A DNA stretch of 64,000 nucleotides, from assembly GCF_900167955.1 (NCBI RefSeq), contig NZ_FUYK01000007.1, forward strand, positions 270,173-334,172, given 5' to 3'. The notes beneath the pieces were generated by a model, which was not told where the DNA came from, made no database searches, and worked only from the letters and a program-made list of their open reading frames with translations. Made by a program: the position numbers and the translations under genes. Source of the stretch: Candidatus Nitrosotalea bavarica (lineage in GTDB: Archaea > Thermoproteota > Nitrososphaeria > Nitrososphaerales > Nitrosopumilaceae). This document shows positions 28,444 to 36,898 of this stretch, one piece after another. Within the stretch, counting starts at the first letter, position 1; each line of letters opens with the position of its first letter.

Positions 28444-28776
28444 TTAGTTAACTACAACGCTGGAATTGAACTGACGAATTATCTTTATTGTGTCATCTGA
28501 GAGTCTGACGGTATAAGCTGCCGCATTTGGGTCTGTTGATTGGGCAAGTGTTTCTGCAAATTGTGTCTTGTCCTTACCTCTTTGATACATTCCTCCAGAT
28601 TCTTTTATACATAATGGAAATTTTTGTAACTTCAATCCACTCTTAAAAAGATGAGCAATGAATTTCATGTAATTCTCAGGCGAATACCAATCTGTGTTTT
28701 TTTCTTCACAAAGCATTATCCAAGTGTCTATTGTATTTTGAAATAATGCTTTACTACGAAGTTCTTCAAGTTTCAT
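28444..28776 (-). CDS. Conserved hypothetical protein
   Basis: A 110-residue soluble protein, helical in its N-terminal half (LEELRSKALFQNTIDTWIMLCEEKN). A stretch CIKESGGMYQRGKDKTQF and a beta-rich end TVRLSDDTIKIIRQFNSSVVVN follow. No known domain. It is last in a minus-strand group of four genes (425-residue coiled coil, JAMM peptidase, membrane zinc ribbon, this gene). Gaps of 10, 33 and 53 bp are consistent with one transcript. Confidence 0.55.
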   Translation of the reverse strand: MKLEELRSKALFQNTIDTWIMLCEEKNTDWYSPENYMKFIAHLFKSGLKLQKFPLCIKESGGMYQRGKDKTQFAETLAQSTDPNAAAYTVRLSDDTIKIIRQFNSSVVVN

Positions 28777-28786
28777 TTCTGGATGA

Positions 28787-29104
28787 TTAAAAATCTGCTC
28801 TTTTCATCTTGGAACCGCATCTTGGACACATTCCGCCCTTGTACTTGTTATTACATGCAAGACAGATGTATTTGATGCCTTGACTCTGACCAAAGAATCC
28901 TCCTCCAGATCCTCCCCCTCCTACATCCGAACCCATTCCGCCCATTCGTTTCATTGCTCTGTTTCTTAAGAAGAGTGGAAATACTATGAAAATAGCCAAC
29001 GCTGCAATCAAGCCATATGGGAATGGCAATAGCATCTGTAAGCCTATGCTTACTGCAAGTGAGCCAAAAAGGAATATGAGATAAGTCTTGTAATTAATCA
29101 ACAC
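28787..29104 (-). CDS. Small membrane protein with Gly-rich linker and C-terminal zinc ribbon
   Basis: A 105-residue protein. Two membrane helices (about 6-25 and 29-46, YLIFLFGSLAVSIGLQMLL and YGLIAALAIFIVFPLFL) are followed by a basic stop-transfer. A glycine-rich linker (about 55-70) precedes a Cys4 ribbon (CLAC...CPRC) and the basic end KMKRADF. The ribbon faces the cytoplasm by charge. It shares architecture with the protein at 8491-8751. It lies between the JAMM gene and a hypothetical gene. Confidence 0.62.
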   Translation of the reverse strand: MLINYKTYLIFLFGSLAVSIGLQMLLPFPYGLIAALAIFIVFPLFLRNRAMKRMGGMGSDVGGGGSGGGFFGQSQGIKYICLACNNKYKGGMCPRCGSKMKRADF

Positions 29105-29137
29105 TAGTTGTTATATCAAAAAGCTTATAAATTTTTG

Positions 29138-29551
29138 TCATGATTGATCCGAACTTATTGTGACCTCTAGGAGGTTTCCATCACGATCATATGCAAAAAC
29201 GTCACCGTCTTCATACGGTGATTGTATGATAATTGAGACAAACCCAAAAAAATTGTGCAGATCAGTGACTGAGGGCTTGGCAACACCAGATGGGTGAGAA
29301 TGAACAGTGCCTACATAGCTTGTGTCAAATGGTAGAAAAGAATGAGGAAATCCTGCAAAAGTTGGACCTGTGTGAAAGAACGGGGGAATGACAAGGCCAT
29401 CGACTAGTATTTTTCCTTTCCTTGATTTTCCACGAAGTACCAGTATGCATTCATTTGGATGATTCATCTTACAATATGAAAGAATTCCATCTCTTACATC
29501 CTTCTTGATGGTTATGGTTCTCTGATGTTTTTCAGTCTTGAAGAAGATCAT
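29138..29551 (-). CDS. JAMM/MPN+ metalloprotease (RPN11/Prok-JAB family)
   Basis: Zinc-dependent isopeptidase fold of 137 residues. The full JAMM motif is visible: Glu34 upstream, then His84-x-His86, seven residues, Ser94-x-x-Asp97 (HSHPSGVAKPSVTD). Archaeal relatives remove small ubiquitin-like modifiers (SAMPs) from proteins or act in sulfur transfer. No ubiquitin-like or E1 gene is adjacent. It is upstream of a membrane zinc-ribbon gene and downstream of a coiled-coil gene on the same strand. Active-site residues are complete, so catalysis is likely; the substrate is unknown. Confidence 0.88.
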   Translation of the reverse strand: MIFFKTEKHQRTITIKKDVRDGILSYCKMNHPNECILVLRGKSRKGKILVDGLVIPPFFHTGPTFAGFPHSFLPFDTSYVGTVHSHPSGVAKPSVTDLHNFFGFVSIIIQSPYEDGDVFAYDRDGNLLEVTISSDQS

Positions 29552-29604
29552 ATGGTGACTCGTACTGCCAAACTAATTAATCTTCAATATGGTCTGACGA
29601 TGTT

Positions 29605-30882
29605 CTATTTTTTTAGAATGATCTTCAATTTTGTAACTCTGGCAAGATCTGATTCTATTTCGGATACATGTTTTTCCAATAGATTGCTGTCCTCGGTTAT
29701 CTCTTCCTCTAGTTTCTTTTTAACGGATTCCATGTTTGTAAAATTCATTTTTGCTTTGTGCAAACTGTGTTCTTTTGATTCTAATAGTTTGATATCAAAA
29801 ACAATTAGATCTTTTTCAAGTGTTGATACTTTGCTTGAATGAGATTCTTTTAATGTGATAAACTCGTCTAATCGTGATATTGTCTCCATTATCTGTTCTA
29901 AAGACTTGTCCGTATCTTTAACCGATATGGAAGCAGATGAAACCGACTTGGCAACGGCTTCTAGTATCTGTATTATGGTGGGTTTGTTTTGAGCGGAAAT
30001 TACTTCATACGGGTTAGAAACCAATTCATCCATCATTTTTTTGACTGGTTTCTCAAATGCAGATATGTATCTATATTTATCAAGTGGTCTTGAAATCTTT
30101 GAAAACTGCATATCTATGATATTTTTTATCTGATTTTTTTCAGAAGACAGTGATTCAACACTATTTTTAATCTCGAGATATTCTGTGTGCTCTTTCATGG
30201 ACTTTAAATCATGAATCTGCTTCTCAAGTGATGTAAAATTATTTTTTAAGGTATCCAACTCTGAGATGATCTCTGATACTCTGTTTGTTTTCTGAATAAT
30301 CTTACTTTTTTCTTCTGTAATTTTTTTACCTGTCTCAATCATATTTTCACCATCTACTTTGAGATCTTCTACAAGGTTTATGGCAACTTGTAATTGATTT
30401 CTCTTACTTGCAATCTTGGCAATCTCCTCCTTTAGATTATCTGCATACTTTTTTGCAAATATGTGAATTATTCTTGAATTCAATCCTAATACATCGCCTA
30501 TTCTCTTTAGTGTCTGACTGATCTCAGTGTTGAGCAATATTACCTGATCATATTTTGTAGCATTTGTTAGACCAGATACGGTCTCTTTTTTTATTATTGA
30601 TACAATAGAATTTTTTCCTCGTTTTACAATCATCATCAAGTTTCTGTCAATGTCGTCTAGTTTCAAGTCGTCAGACTCTAGCTGAAGAATCAATGAATGA
30701 ATCTTTTTTTTATGTGTCTCTACTTCATCTCTGACTGACTTGGCAATGTTGATGGCTTGTGTAATGTGTGGAGATTGAACTTCTTGAAGAATTCCTGGGA
30801 TTTCTTCTATGTTGATTACTCTTTCCTTTTGTGTTGTAGTGGGATGCTCTTCTACTTTTTTCTTACCAAATCCAAAAACCAT
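29605..30882 (-). CDS. Long coiled-coil protein, function unknown
   Basis: A 425-residue, mostly helical protein with no membrane segment. The N-terminus MVFGFGKKKVEEHPTT is followed by helices at about 35-130. An extended heptad region runs about 150-240 (NLVEDLKVDG through ISELDTLKNNFTSLEKQIHDL), and a second coiled coil at about 310-420 ends ARVTKLKIILKK. It resembles SMC/SbcC-type coiled coils in composition, but I see no Walker motifs. First gene of the JAMM group. It could be a scaffold or an ESCRT-like structural protein; no assignment is made. Confidence 0.65.
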   Translation of the reverse strand: MVFGFGKKKVEEHPTTTQKERVINIEEIPGILQEVQSPHITQAINIAKSVRDEVETHKKKIHSLILQLESDDLKLDDIDRNLMMIVKRGKNSIVSIIKKETVSGLTNATKYDQVILLNTEISQTLKRIGDVLGLNSRIIHIFAKKYADNLKEEIAKIASKRNQLQVAINLVEDLKVDGENMIETGKKITEEKSKIIQKTNRVSEIISELDTLKNNFTSLEKQIHDLKSMKEHTEYLEIKNSVESLSSEKNQIKNIIDMQFSKISRPLDKYRYISAFEKPVKKMMDELVSNPYEVISAQNKPTIIQILEAVAKSVSSASISVKDTDKSLEQIMETISRLDEFITLKESHSSKVSTLEKDLIVFDIKLLESKEHSLHKAKMNFTNMESVKKKLEEEITEDSNLLEKHVSEIESDLARVTKLKIILKK

Positions 30883-30945
30883 GGTCTATACAATATTCTA
30901 TACTTGTGACAACGTTAAATATTGTGCAGAATCAATTACGCTGTC

Positions 30946-31254
30946 ATGAGCGACATACGGTTAATTCTATGTGGAGCCGCAATAATATTTGCAGGTTTTA
31001 TGCTTGGCGGTTTTGCTAACTCAACTTATGCCCAATTTGCAGTCCAACAGGAAACTTTTGATGAATGCTATGATTATTCCTCTGGAGTAGCAGTACATGT
31101 AAAATGCTCTGAAAAGAGCCAAGATTATTTGCTTTATCTTGCATTGTCTATTGGCCTACTAGGAACTGGTGGGGCGGTTATTTACAAAGGAATACGTGGA
31201 AAATGGGACAATAGTGTAAAAGATGATGAAATGGTAGGGCCAAAAAACCCGTAA
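30946..31254 (+). CDS. Small secreted/membrane protein, function unknown
   Basis: From ATG 30946 it encodes 102 residues. The N-terminal signal or anchor helix is LILCGAAIIFAGFMLGGF, followed by a short outside loop with two cysteines (DECYDYSS...VKCSEKS) that could form a disulfide. A second helix YLLYLALSIGLLGTGGAVIY leads to a charged cytoplasmic tail. An in-frame start 24 bp upstream would add residues before the signal and is less likely. Divergent from the coiled-coil gene. Confidence 0.6.
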   Translation: MSDIRLILCGAAIIFAGFMLGGFANSTYAQFAVQQETFDECYDYSSGVAVHVKCSEKSQDYLLYLALSIGLLGTGGAVIYKGIRGKWDNSVKDDEMVGPKNP

Positions 31255-31271
31255 ATGTTTTGATTTGTTAT

Positions 31272-33116
31272 CTAATTTGGTATAATCTTAGATCGAATTG
31301 TAATAACTACAATAATTGATAGTATGAAAGTAATTGTGGCCAAGTGCCCAAATTCTGGAACACTGGGGGGATTTGATATTTCTTTGATAGTCACAATCTG
31401 ATAACCATCGTTTCTTACATCATCAATCAAAGATTGAAGTTTTAGAATTTTTTCATTATCTGGTGTATTCATCTTGATTGTGCCATTATTCTGTGCATAA
31501 TCTTGGAAGTTGATTGTAACTACAGCATATCCATTAGCCTGTATGCTGTTACGGATGTCTGTTATGATCTCGTCGTTTGTCATACTCTGATTTGCGTTAT
31601 ACTGTTGTATTGTATCTGTAAATACAGTTGGGGGATAGGAGTGGATTTCTCCTGCTAGAGTTGGTGGAATTTGAGTATCTGCATTTCCACTGATAAAATG
31701 CAAGTCATTGTCAATCATGGAATAAAATGTATCATTGTTAGATTCTCCATATGGTGGAATGAAGACAGATGGTATAATATTCAATATTGCAGATATTCTA
31801 CTTTTTGATTGTTCTAATAATTGCGATTGTTCTGATTTAGTAACTGTGGTGAAATCCTCAAAACTCCATCCGTTTATTCCTACATCAATCCGCCCAGTCT
31901 TTATTTTCGATTTAATGTACTCTGTTAATGTGGTATCATTTCCAAACGCATTGCCAATTACACCAATAGTTAAACTTGCATTTTTTTCCTCAAACACGTC
32001 TATGACTTTGGTTTGTACATTGCTTAACCAATAATCTTGAATATTATCTAATCTGAATGCTACACAATTACAATTTGTAATGATTTTCTGAGGGGAAGGT
32101 ATGGGAATGACTGGCGTTGGAGTTATTAGTGCAGGTGTTGGAGTTACAGGGGTAGTTTCAGGAGTTACTGGTATGGGTGTAGGAATGATTGGCGTAGGTT
32201 CAGAGGCGGTTGGTACTTTTTGGCTCTCTACAATATCAAAAGAAAATTTTGAACCATCTAATGTTATCTGTGAAGTTCCCCATTCTAAATTGTCACTTTT
32301 CTCAATAGCTTTGAAAAGATAATCTCCTACCTTCAAATTGGAGAAATATGCCACTCCGCGTGTTGTTACTGGGGATTGTGAGATTTTATTTCCACTGTTA
32401 TCATAAAGATCTACTACGAAGTCTCCATTTGAAGAAGATACGTGGTGCAATTGGGTATCAAGAATATTTACTGTGATGAGAGTATTTATCACGGGCGGCC
32501 AGTTTGTTATGATTTTTATTTCCTGAGGTATGCCTGGTAAAAGAAGTATTGGTGATTGGGAATATGTTAGATTGTTTCCAATTTTCACATCTGCTATGTA
32601 GAAATCATTTTGAACAGTGGTTGGTTCTAGCCAGAAGCGCATCGTTTTTCCATTTATATCTACAGGACTGTGAGCCCATGTCTTGTTATCTTGAGCACTG
32701 ACGTAAACAGTTGCATTTGATATTGGTGTTACACCATCATCATAAAAAACATTAGCGCGCATTCCTCCTGGAAGTGGTAATTTTATAGTAATGTCTTGAT
32801 GTGGTTGTTGCAAGTTGACATAATTTACACTTGAATACATGCCATTTGCATATGCTTCAATTTTGTACTGATGACCAATAGGCAATGATACAATGTTAAA
32901 CGGATTACCTGATAATGATACAATTTCTTTGTAAGATGTTTGGTTAAAATCCTGATAAATTTTTAGAGATACTGGCCAATAGTCAGCAGTATCGCCATTT
33001 GTATATGTCAATGTGACTGCAACAGAACCTGTTGTATCGGCATATGCTGGAATAGTTGCCCACATTGTTATTGATAATATTGCAATCAATATCCCGCTTA
33101 ACAACAATTTCATCAT
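31272..33116 (-). CDS. PEFG-CTERM surface protein with NodB-like domain
   Basis: Exported protein of about 614 residues. The signal peptide MMKLLLSGILIAILSITMWA starts at ATG 33116, which overlaps the synthase stop (ATGA); a farther start at 33143 would add nine residues. Two to three carboxypeptidase-regulatory-like beta domains (about 30-300) precede a Pro/Thr repeat linker (TPTPIIPTPIPVTPETTPVT and onward). A NodB-like polysaccharide deacetylase domain (about 340-570) follows: FRLDNIQDYW and FIPPYGESNN are recognisable, but the metal-binding HxxxH is replaced (GWSFEDF). The C-terminus carries VPEFGHLA, a hydrophobic helix and RSKIIPN, the thaumarchaeal PEFG-CTERM sorting signal. Coupled to the polysaccharide synthase. 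Confidence 0.85.
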   Translation of the reverse strand: MMKLLLSGILIAILSITMWATIPAYADTTGSVAVTLTYTNGDTADYWPVSLKIYQDFNQTSYKEIVSLSGNPFNIVSLPIGHQYKIEAYANGMYSSVNYVNLQQPHQDITIKLPLPGGMRANVFYDDGVTPISNATVYVSAQDNKTWAHSPVDINGKTMRFWLEPTTVQNDFYIADVKIGNNLTYSQSPILLLPGIPQEIKIITNWPPVINTLITVNILDTQLHHVSSSNGDFVVDLYDNSGNKISQSPVTTRGVAYFSNLKVGDYLFKAIEKSDNLEWGTSQITLDGSKFSFDIVESQKVPTASEPTPIIPTPIPVTPETTPVTPTPALITPTPVIPIPSPQKIITNCNCVAFRLDNIQDYWLSNVQTKVIDVFEEKNASLTIGVIGNAFGNDTTLTEYIKSKIKTGRIDVGINGWSFEDFTTVTKSEQSQLLEQSKSRISAILNIIPSVFIPPYGESNNDTFYSMIDNDLHFISGNADTQIPPTLAGEIHSYPPTVFTDTIQQYNANQSMTNDEIITDIRNSIQANGYAVVTINFQDYAQNNGTIKMNTPDNEKILKLQSLIDDVRNDGYQIVTIKEISNPPSVPEFGHLATITFILSIIVVITIRSKIIPN

Positions 33117-34576
33117 GTCCCGATCCTCTTTGCACTTGTCCATTTTGCCTTTGTCCTAAAAACTGTTTCAAGGCACCCAAATATGAGCAAAATATCGACT
33201 ATTTGCTTGTATCCTATGACAAGAAATGGTGAAAATAGTATCAGTCTGGGATCCTCTCGGTCTATACGGACGGCTAGAGATGACATTAGAGTCTGTAGTA
33301 TGATGAACAAGCCAAACATCTCTACTACAAATACCCAATCTCCGATTAGCACTTCGTATATCGAGGTGACTATCACCACAAGTCCTGCAAATGGCAGTAC
33401 TATCATGGAGATTATCATGAATGGAAATGCAATTCTATACAAAAAAGCATACCTTGGATTAAACAAGGTCTCGGCATGTCTTGTTAATACTTGCAAGTTT
33501 CCACGATACCATCTCTTTCGTTGTTTGTAAAAATCATGAAAAGATTGTGGTGCCTCTGTATAAGCAGTTGAAGTAGTACTTCCAGAAATTACAAATCCAG
33601 ATTTTAATACTTTGATGGTAGCATCAAAGTCTTCCACTAATGTATCCTTGTGATACGTTCCAACATCTTCTAATGCTGTTTTCCTAAATGCGCCCAATGC
33701 TCCTGGAACAATTGTAATTGAGCCAAAAAAATCAAAAGCCCTTCTGATGATCTCAATTCCAGCTACATACTCTAGAGCTTGAGACCATGTGAGCCAATTC
33801 ATTCTGTTTCTTACCTTGATATTTCCTGCAACAGCTGCAACGTTCTTGCCCGTGGAAAATCCTTTGACTAGTTGTTTTAGAGCATTTCTACCAACGATTG
33901 TATCAGCATCAACTATTGCAACTATCTCACCTTTTGCAAATGCAATTCCATGATTGAGAGCTGAAGCTTTTCCCCCATTTTCTTTGTGTAACACTTTGAC
34001 TTTGTTTTTGTATCTGTTTGCTATCTTTAACGTACCATCTTTACTTCCGTCATCAATTACAATTATTTCCTTGTCAGGATAATTTGCATCAAGTAATCCC
34101 TCTATTGTTCTTGCAATTACCTTTTCTTCATTATATGCAGGCACAAGTACGCTAAGAGTTGGATATGTAGCAGGTTCTGGCTGCATGTCTTCCCTAAATT
34201 TACTGTATACTGCAAGTGGCACAAACATCAAAGTACTCCAAAATGTTATGGTCATTCCCCAAAGGATTATGATTCTTGCAGGTGACTCCCATATTGCAAA
34301 TCCTTCGTATGCTGCAACTGTGCCAAGCACAAATGGGAGGGTAATCATAATAGCTGCAAATGGAGAAGGCAGTCTTGCTCCATACTTGAATTTTGATGAG
34401 AGACTACCTCTTGCACTAAGAAGTTGATAGAACATGATAAACGCCGCAAAGGCAAGTGAGATTAAAGTAAGGTTTGTCTTCATTAGATATACTGTAAAAA
34501 ATAAAATGGAAAATATTGCACAAACAAGTAAGATCTGAACATGATCTACTTTAGCCGTTTGAATTTCAGCCACCAT
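33113..34576 (-). CDS. Processive family 2 glycosyltransferase (cellulose/PNAG/hyaluronan synthase type)
   Basis: Membrane polysaccharide synthase of 487 residues. Three N-terminal helices (about 15-125) lead to a GT-A domain with VPAYNEEK, IVIDDGSKDG, the metal site IVDADTIVG, LVEDFDATI (acceptor-side acid) and QRKRW, the QxxRW motif of processive enzymes. Four further helices end the protein. The layout is that of PgaC/IcaA/NodC, which polymerise beta-linked N-acetylglucosamine. The downstream gene overlaps by 4 bp and carries a NodB-like domain, the same pairing as PgaC/PgaB. The actual sugar is not provable from sequence. Confidence 0.9.
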   Translation of the reverse strand: MVAEIQTAKVDHVQILLVCAIFSILFFTVYLMKTNLTLISLAFAAFIMFYQLLSARGSLSSKFKYGARLPSPFAAIMITLPFVLGTVAAYEGFAIWESPARIIILWGMTITFWSTLMFVPLAVYSKFREDMQPEPATYPTLSVLVPAYNEEKVIARTIEGLLDANYPDKEIIVIDDGSKDGTLKIANRYKNKVKVLHKENGGKASALNHGIAFAKGEIVAIVDADTIVGRNALKQLVKGFSTGKNVAAVAGNIKVRNRMNWLTWSQALEYVAGIEIIRRAFDFFGSITIVPGALGAFRKTALEDVGTYHKDTLVEDFDATIKVLKSGFVISGSTTSTAYTEAPQSFHDFYKQRKRWYRGNLQVLTRHAETLFNPRYAFLYRIAFPFMIISMIVLPFAGLVVIVTSIYEVLIGDWVFVVEMFGLFIILQTLMSSLAVRIDREDPRLILFSPFLVIGYKQIVDILLIFGCLETVFRTKAKWTSAKRIGT

Positions 34577-34642
34577 GTGTAATGTTAACGTCAGTTATAA
34601 AAATAGGCATGGAACTTGCAAGAAAGACTTTGATATTCTACT

Positions 34643-35398
34643 TTGGATATATTTTCGATATTGAATACTTTGCAATGCTATGAAATATTGGGGGTAAAAC
34701 CTGGTGCATCAATTAAGGAAATAAAAGACGCATACCGAAATCTTGCCTTGCGTTATCATCCTGACAAGGATTCTTCGGAAGGCAATGAGGAACGATTTGT
34801 GAAAATCTCTGACGCATACCAGACTTTGAGGATACAACAAATTGGGGAATCAAAAACTATTCAAAAATTTGGAGACATTTATCCTGAAGATGCAGTGTAT
34901 TCTTATGAACAAGCTGAGAAATTACTTTTAAAACAAAAATATGAGGAGGCAATTGTTTTTTTCGATAATGCATTAGAAAGGTTACCTAGATATGCTAATG
35001 CATGGCTCAAAAAAGGTGATGCATTGTCTAATCTAAAAAGATATGATGAAGCACTTTACTGCTTTGAAAAAGTTTTAGACATAAATCCTGAATCTGCAGA
35101 TGCTTGGAATCTAAAAGGCATATGTCTGTCTGATTTGAAAAGATATCAAGATGCAATGGAGTCTTTTGATGAGGCAATTTTGTTAGATCCTATGAGGGCA
35201 TCTACTTGGAATTTTAAGGGTGTTTGTTTTTTTATTCTTGAAAAATTTGGTAAAGCATTAGAGTGCTTTGATAGGGCAACAAAACTAAGCCCAGAGTTTG
35301 TAGTTGCATGGCATAACAAAGGTGGTGTACTTTTAAAACTAGGTAAAAAGAAAGAAGCGGACAAGTGTTATGAAACGGAAAAAAAACTAAGACGGTAA
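34643..35398 (+). CDS. J-domain protein fused to TPR repeats
   Basis: A 251-residue co-chaperone-like protein. Residues about 12-65 form a J domain ([23 protein letters not shown] motif in RYHPDKD). Residues about 85-250 contain four to five tetratricopeptide repeats ([34 protein letters not shown] and relatives). The HPD should stimulate DnaK ATPase; the TPRs bind partners. TTG start at 34643. Flanked by the synthase (divergent) and a NodB deacetylase gene, so it may serve folding or assembly of the surface pathway; this is inference. Confidence 0.88.
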   Translation: MDIFSILNTLQCYEILGVKPGASIKEIKDAYRNLALRYHPDKDSSEGNEERFVKISDAYQTLRIQQIGESKTIQKFGDIYPEDAVYSYEQAEKLLLKQKYEEAIVFFDNALERLPRYANAWLKKGDALSNLKRYDEALYCFEKVLDINPESADAWNLKGICLSDLKRYQDAMESFDEAILLDPMRASTWNFKGVCFFILEKFGKALECFDRATKLSPEFVVAWHNKGGVLLKLGKKKEADKCYETEKKLRR

Positions 35399-35523
35399 AT
35401 TAGTTAAATTTTGATATTTAATAAAAATAATGAACCCGATAGTAAATGGTGTAAAAATTATCTTTATTCATTTTTAGAGTCTGGCTATAAAGAAATTTTA
35501 ATGCCAAAACAAATTCAATACCT

Positions 35524-36483
35524 ATGTTAGATTATGAAATTGGTAACAAAATCTTGATTGTAGTTGTTATCGTGGCTGGAATAATTGTAGTTTTAATAAA
35601 CCCCTTGGATGTGATTAGTAATTATAATTTTGGACAAAATCTTGCTGACATAAAATCACACACATGTACAAACACCAATATTTCAACTGACTATTCGAAA
35701 GTTATAATTCTGACCTTTGATGACAGCAGAAAAAGTCAGTATTCTTATGCTGTCCCAATCATGGACGAATGTGGTTTTAAAGCAACATTTTTCATAGTAC
35801 GTGACTTTCTGGGACAAGATAACTCTAGAATGACATGGGATGACATTGCAATATTGCAAAACAACGGTTATGACATAGAATCACACACGATGGATCATCG
35901 AGACTTGACAAAAATGTCCTTGCCAGAACTAGATTATGAAATTGGAGGCTCACAGAAGAGCTTTGCTGAACATCATATCAATACCACAATCTTTGCCTCC
36001 CCTTATGGAAATATTTGGAATAATAAAACAGTAATAGATTTAGTCTCAAAATACTATTCTTTTGCAAGGGATGGATATGCTCCTACGATGTTTTTACATT
36101 GTGATGGGTGGCAGACATTTACAAATCAAACTGATTGCAGAACATATTCTGATGATGGTAAATTGAATTTTGCTAGCAGATATTCTATTAGGATGTGGGA
36201 TCACAATTATTATGATATCCTATATTCTCATGACGACAAAAAAATATTTAACTTATTTGTTGATGAAGTAAATCAAGGAACTGTGTTGAACAAACATGGA
36301 ATAATGATGACGTTCCCAGTTATTGCTTATCATAATGTGGATTTTAGAACATCAGATTATAACACTGATGTGAACTTGTTTGCCCAAGAAATGAATTATC
36401 TGCATGACAACGGATTTAGGGTAGTCACTATGGCAGATCTTGGATATGATGAAAATCAGAATGCTCTTTACTTCAAAAAATAA
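35524..36483 (+). CDS. Secreted polysaccharide deacetylase (NodB family)
   Basis: A 319-residue protein anchored by an N-terminal helix (about 7-26, ILIVVVIVAGIIVVLI). The carbohydrate esterase 4 core is intact: motif 1 ILTFDDSRKS with the catalytic and metal Asp, motif 2 SHTMDHRDLT with both metal histidines (HxxxH), and motif 3 ASPYGN. Removes N-acetyl groups from sugar polymers. It is the active counterpart to the degenerate NodB domain of the PEFG protein 2.4 kb upstream. Start TTG/ATG near 35524; AT-rich 125-bp upstream gap. Confidence 0.87.
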   Translation: MLDYEIGNKILIVVVIVAGIIVVLINPLDVISNYNFGQNLADIKSHTCTNTNISTDYSKVIILTFDDSRKSQYSYAVPIMDECGFKATFFIVRDFLGQDNSRMTWDDIAILQNNGYDIESHTMDHRDLTKMSLPELDYEIGGSQKSFAEHHINTTIFASPYGNIWNNKTVIDLVSKYYSFARDGYAPTMFLHCDGWQTFTNQTDCRTYSDDGKLNFASRYSIRMWDHNYYDILYSHDDKKIFNLFVDEVNQGTVLNKHGIMMTFPVIAYHNVDFRTSDYNTDVNLFAQEMNYLHDNGFRVVTMADLGYDENQNALYFKK

Positions 36484-36539
36484 ATAACATCAAAATATAT
36501 CACTATTTATTCATTTTAGGTTCTAGTATTGTCGTATCT

Positions 36540-36679
36540 GTATGCTAAATAAAGTTTAAAAAAAATGAATCCAGTTAAAATAATCTTCACATTCTTGTTC
36601 CATTGTAAATAAATCATTTTATACAAATTCATTTAGTTTATTGGATTTTCTTAGAGATTGTAACACTGGTCGAAAAAAA
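36540..36679 (+). repeat. Diverged copy of the aquaporin 3' end/downstream region
   Basis: Aligns colinearly with 42436-42568. Shared exact runs include AATAAAGTTTAAAAAAA, TAAAATAATCTTCA, TACAAATTCAT and GATTTTCTTA, separated by substituted bases. In the other copy these bases cover the last codons of the aquaporin gene and the spacer to the UspA gene. Confidence 0.65.
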
Positions 36680-36756
36680 GTTCTTGAGAGCAAAATCAGC
36701 AAATACGTCCAGTTTAACAAATATTCTTTTGCTATTCATAATGTTTCTAATATGAT

Positions 36757-36875
36757 GTGATAAAATCTTTCAAGTGTGCTGACATGGGATTCTCATGCGG
36801 CTAGGACATCTTCTACATATTCTGAAAAAGAATGCAAAATGATTGTAACAGTACATCTAATTAGAGACGATGAAT
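36757..36875 (+). pseudogene. DUF1059 family gene, broken by stop and frameshift
   Basis: From GTG 36757 the frame reads VIKSFKCADMGFSCG and then TAG (36802-36804), exactly where DUF1059 proteins have Trp after the CG. The neighbouring frame continues with AARTSSTYSEKECKMIVTVHL, matching the rest of the DUF1059 N-terminal half (the helix after the CxxxGxxCGW motif), and then decays. The domain start is unmistakable to me, but this rests on recalled family pattern. The gene upstream is a NodB deacetylase and downstream is stomatin. Confidence 0.6.
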
Positions 36876-36898
36876 GATACAAGCAGAGAAATTATAGC

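Larger units (their letters stand above)
36484..36898. other. 415-bp stretch without intact gene
   Basis: Holds a segment (36540-36679) that is a diverged copy of the 3' end and downstream region of the aquaporin gene (42436-42568), and then a broken DUF1059 gene (see 36757-36875). Nothing else is supported. The region reads as decaying DNA left after duplication or loss. Confidence 0.6.

Noticed and set aside
32101-32322. Repetitive Gly/Val frame on the plus strand
   Set aside because: It is the antisense of the Pro/Thr linker in the PEFG-CTERM protein gene.
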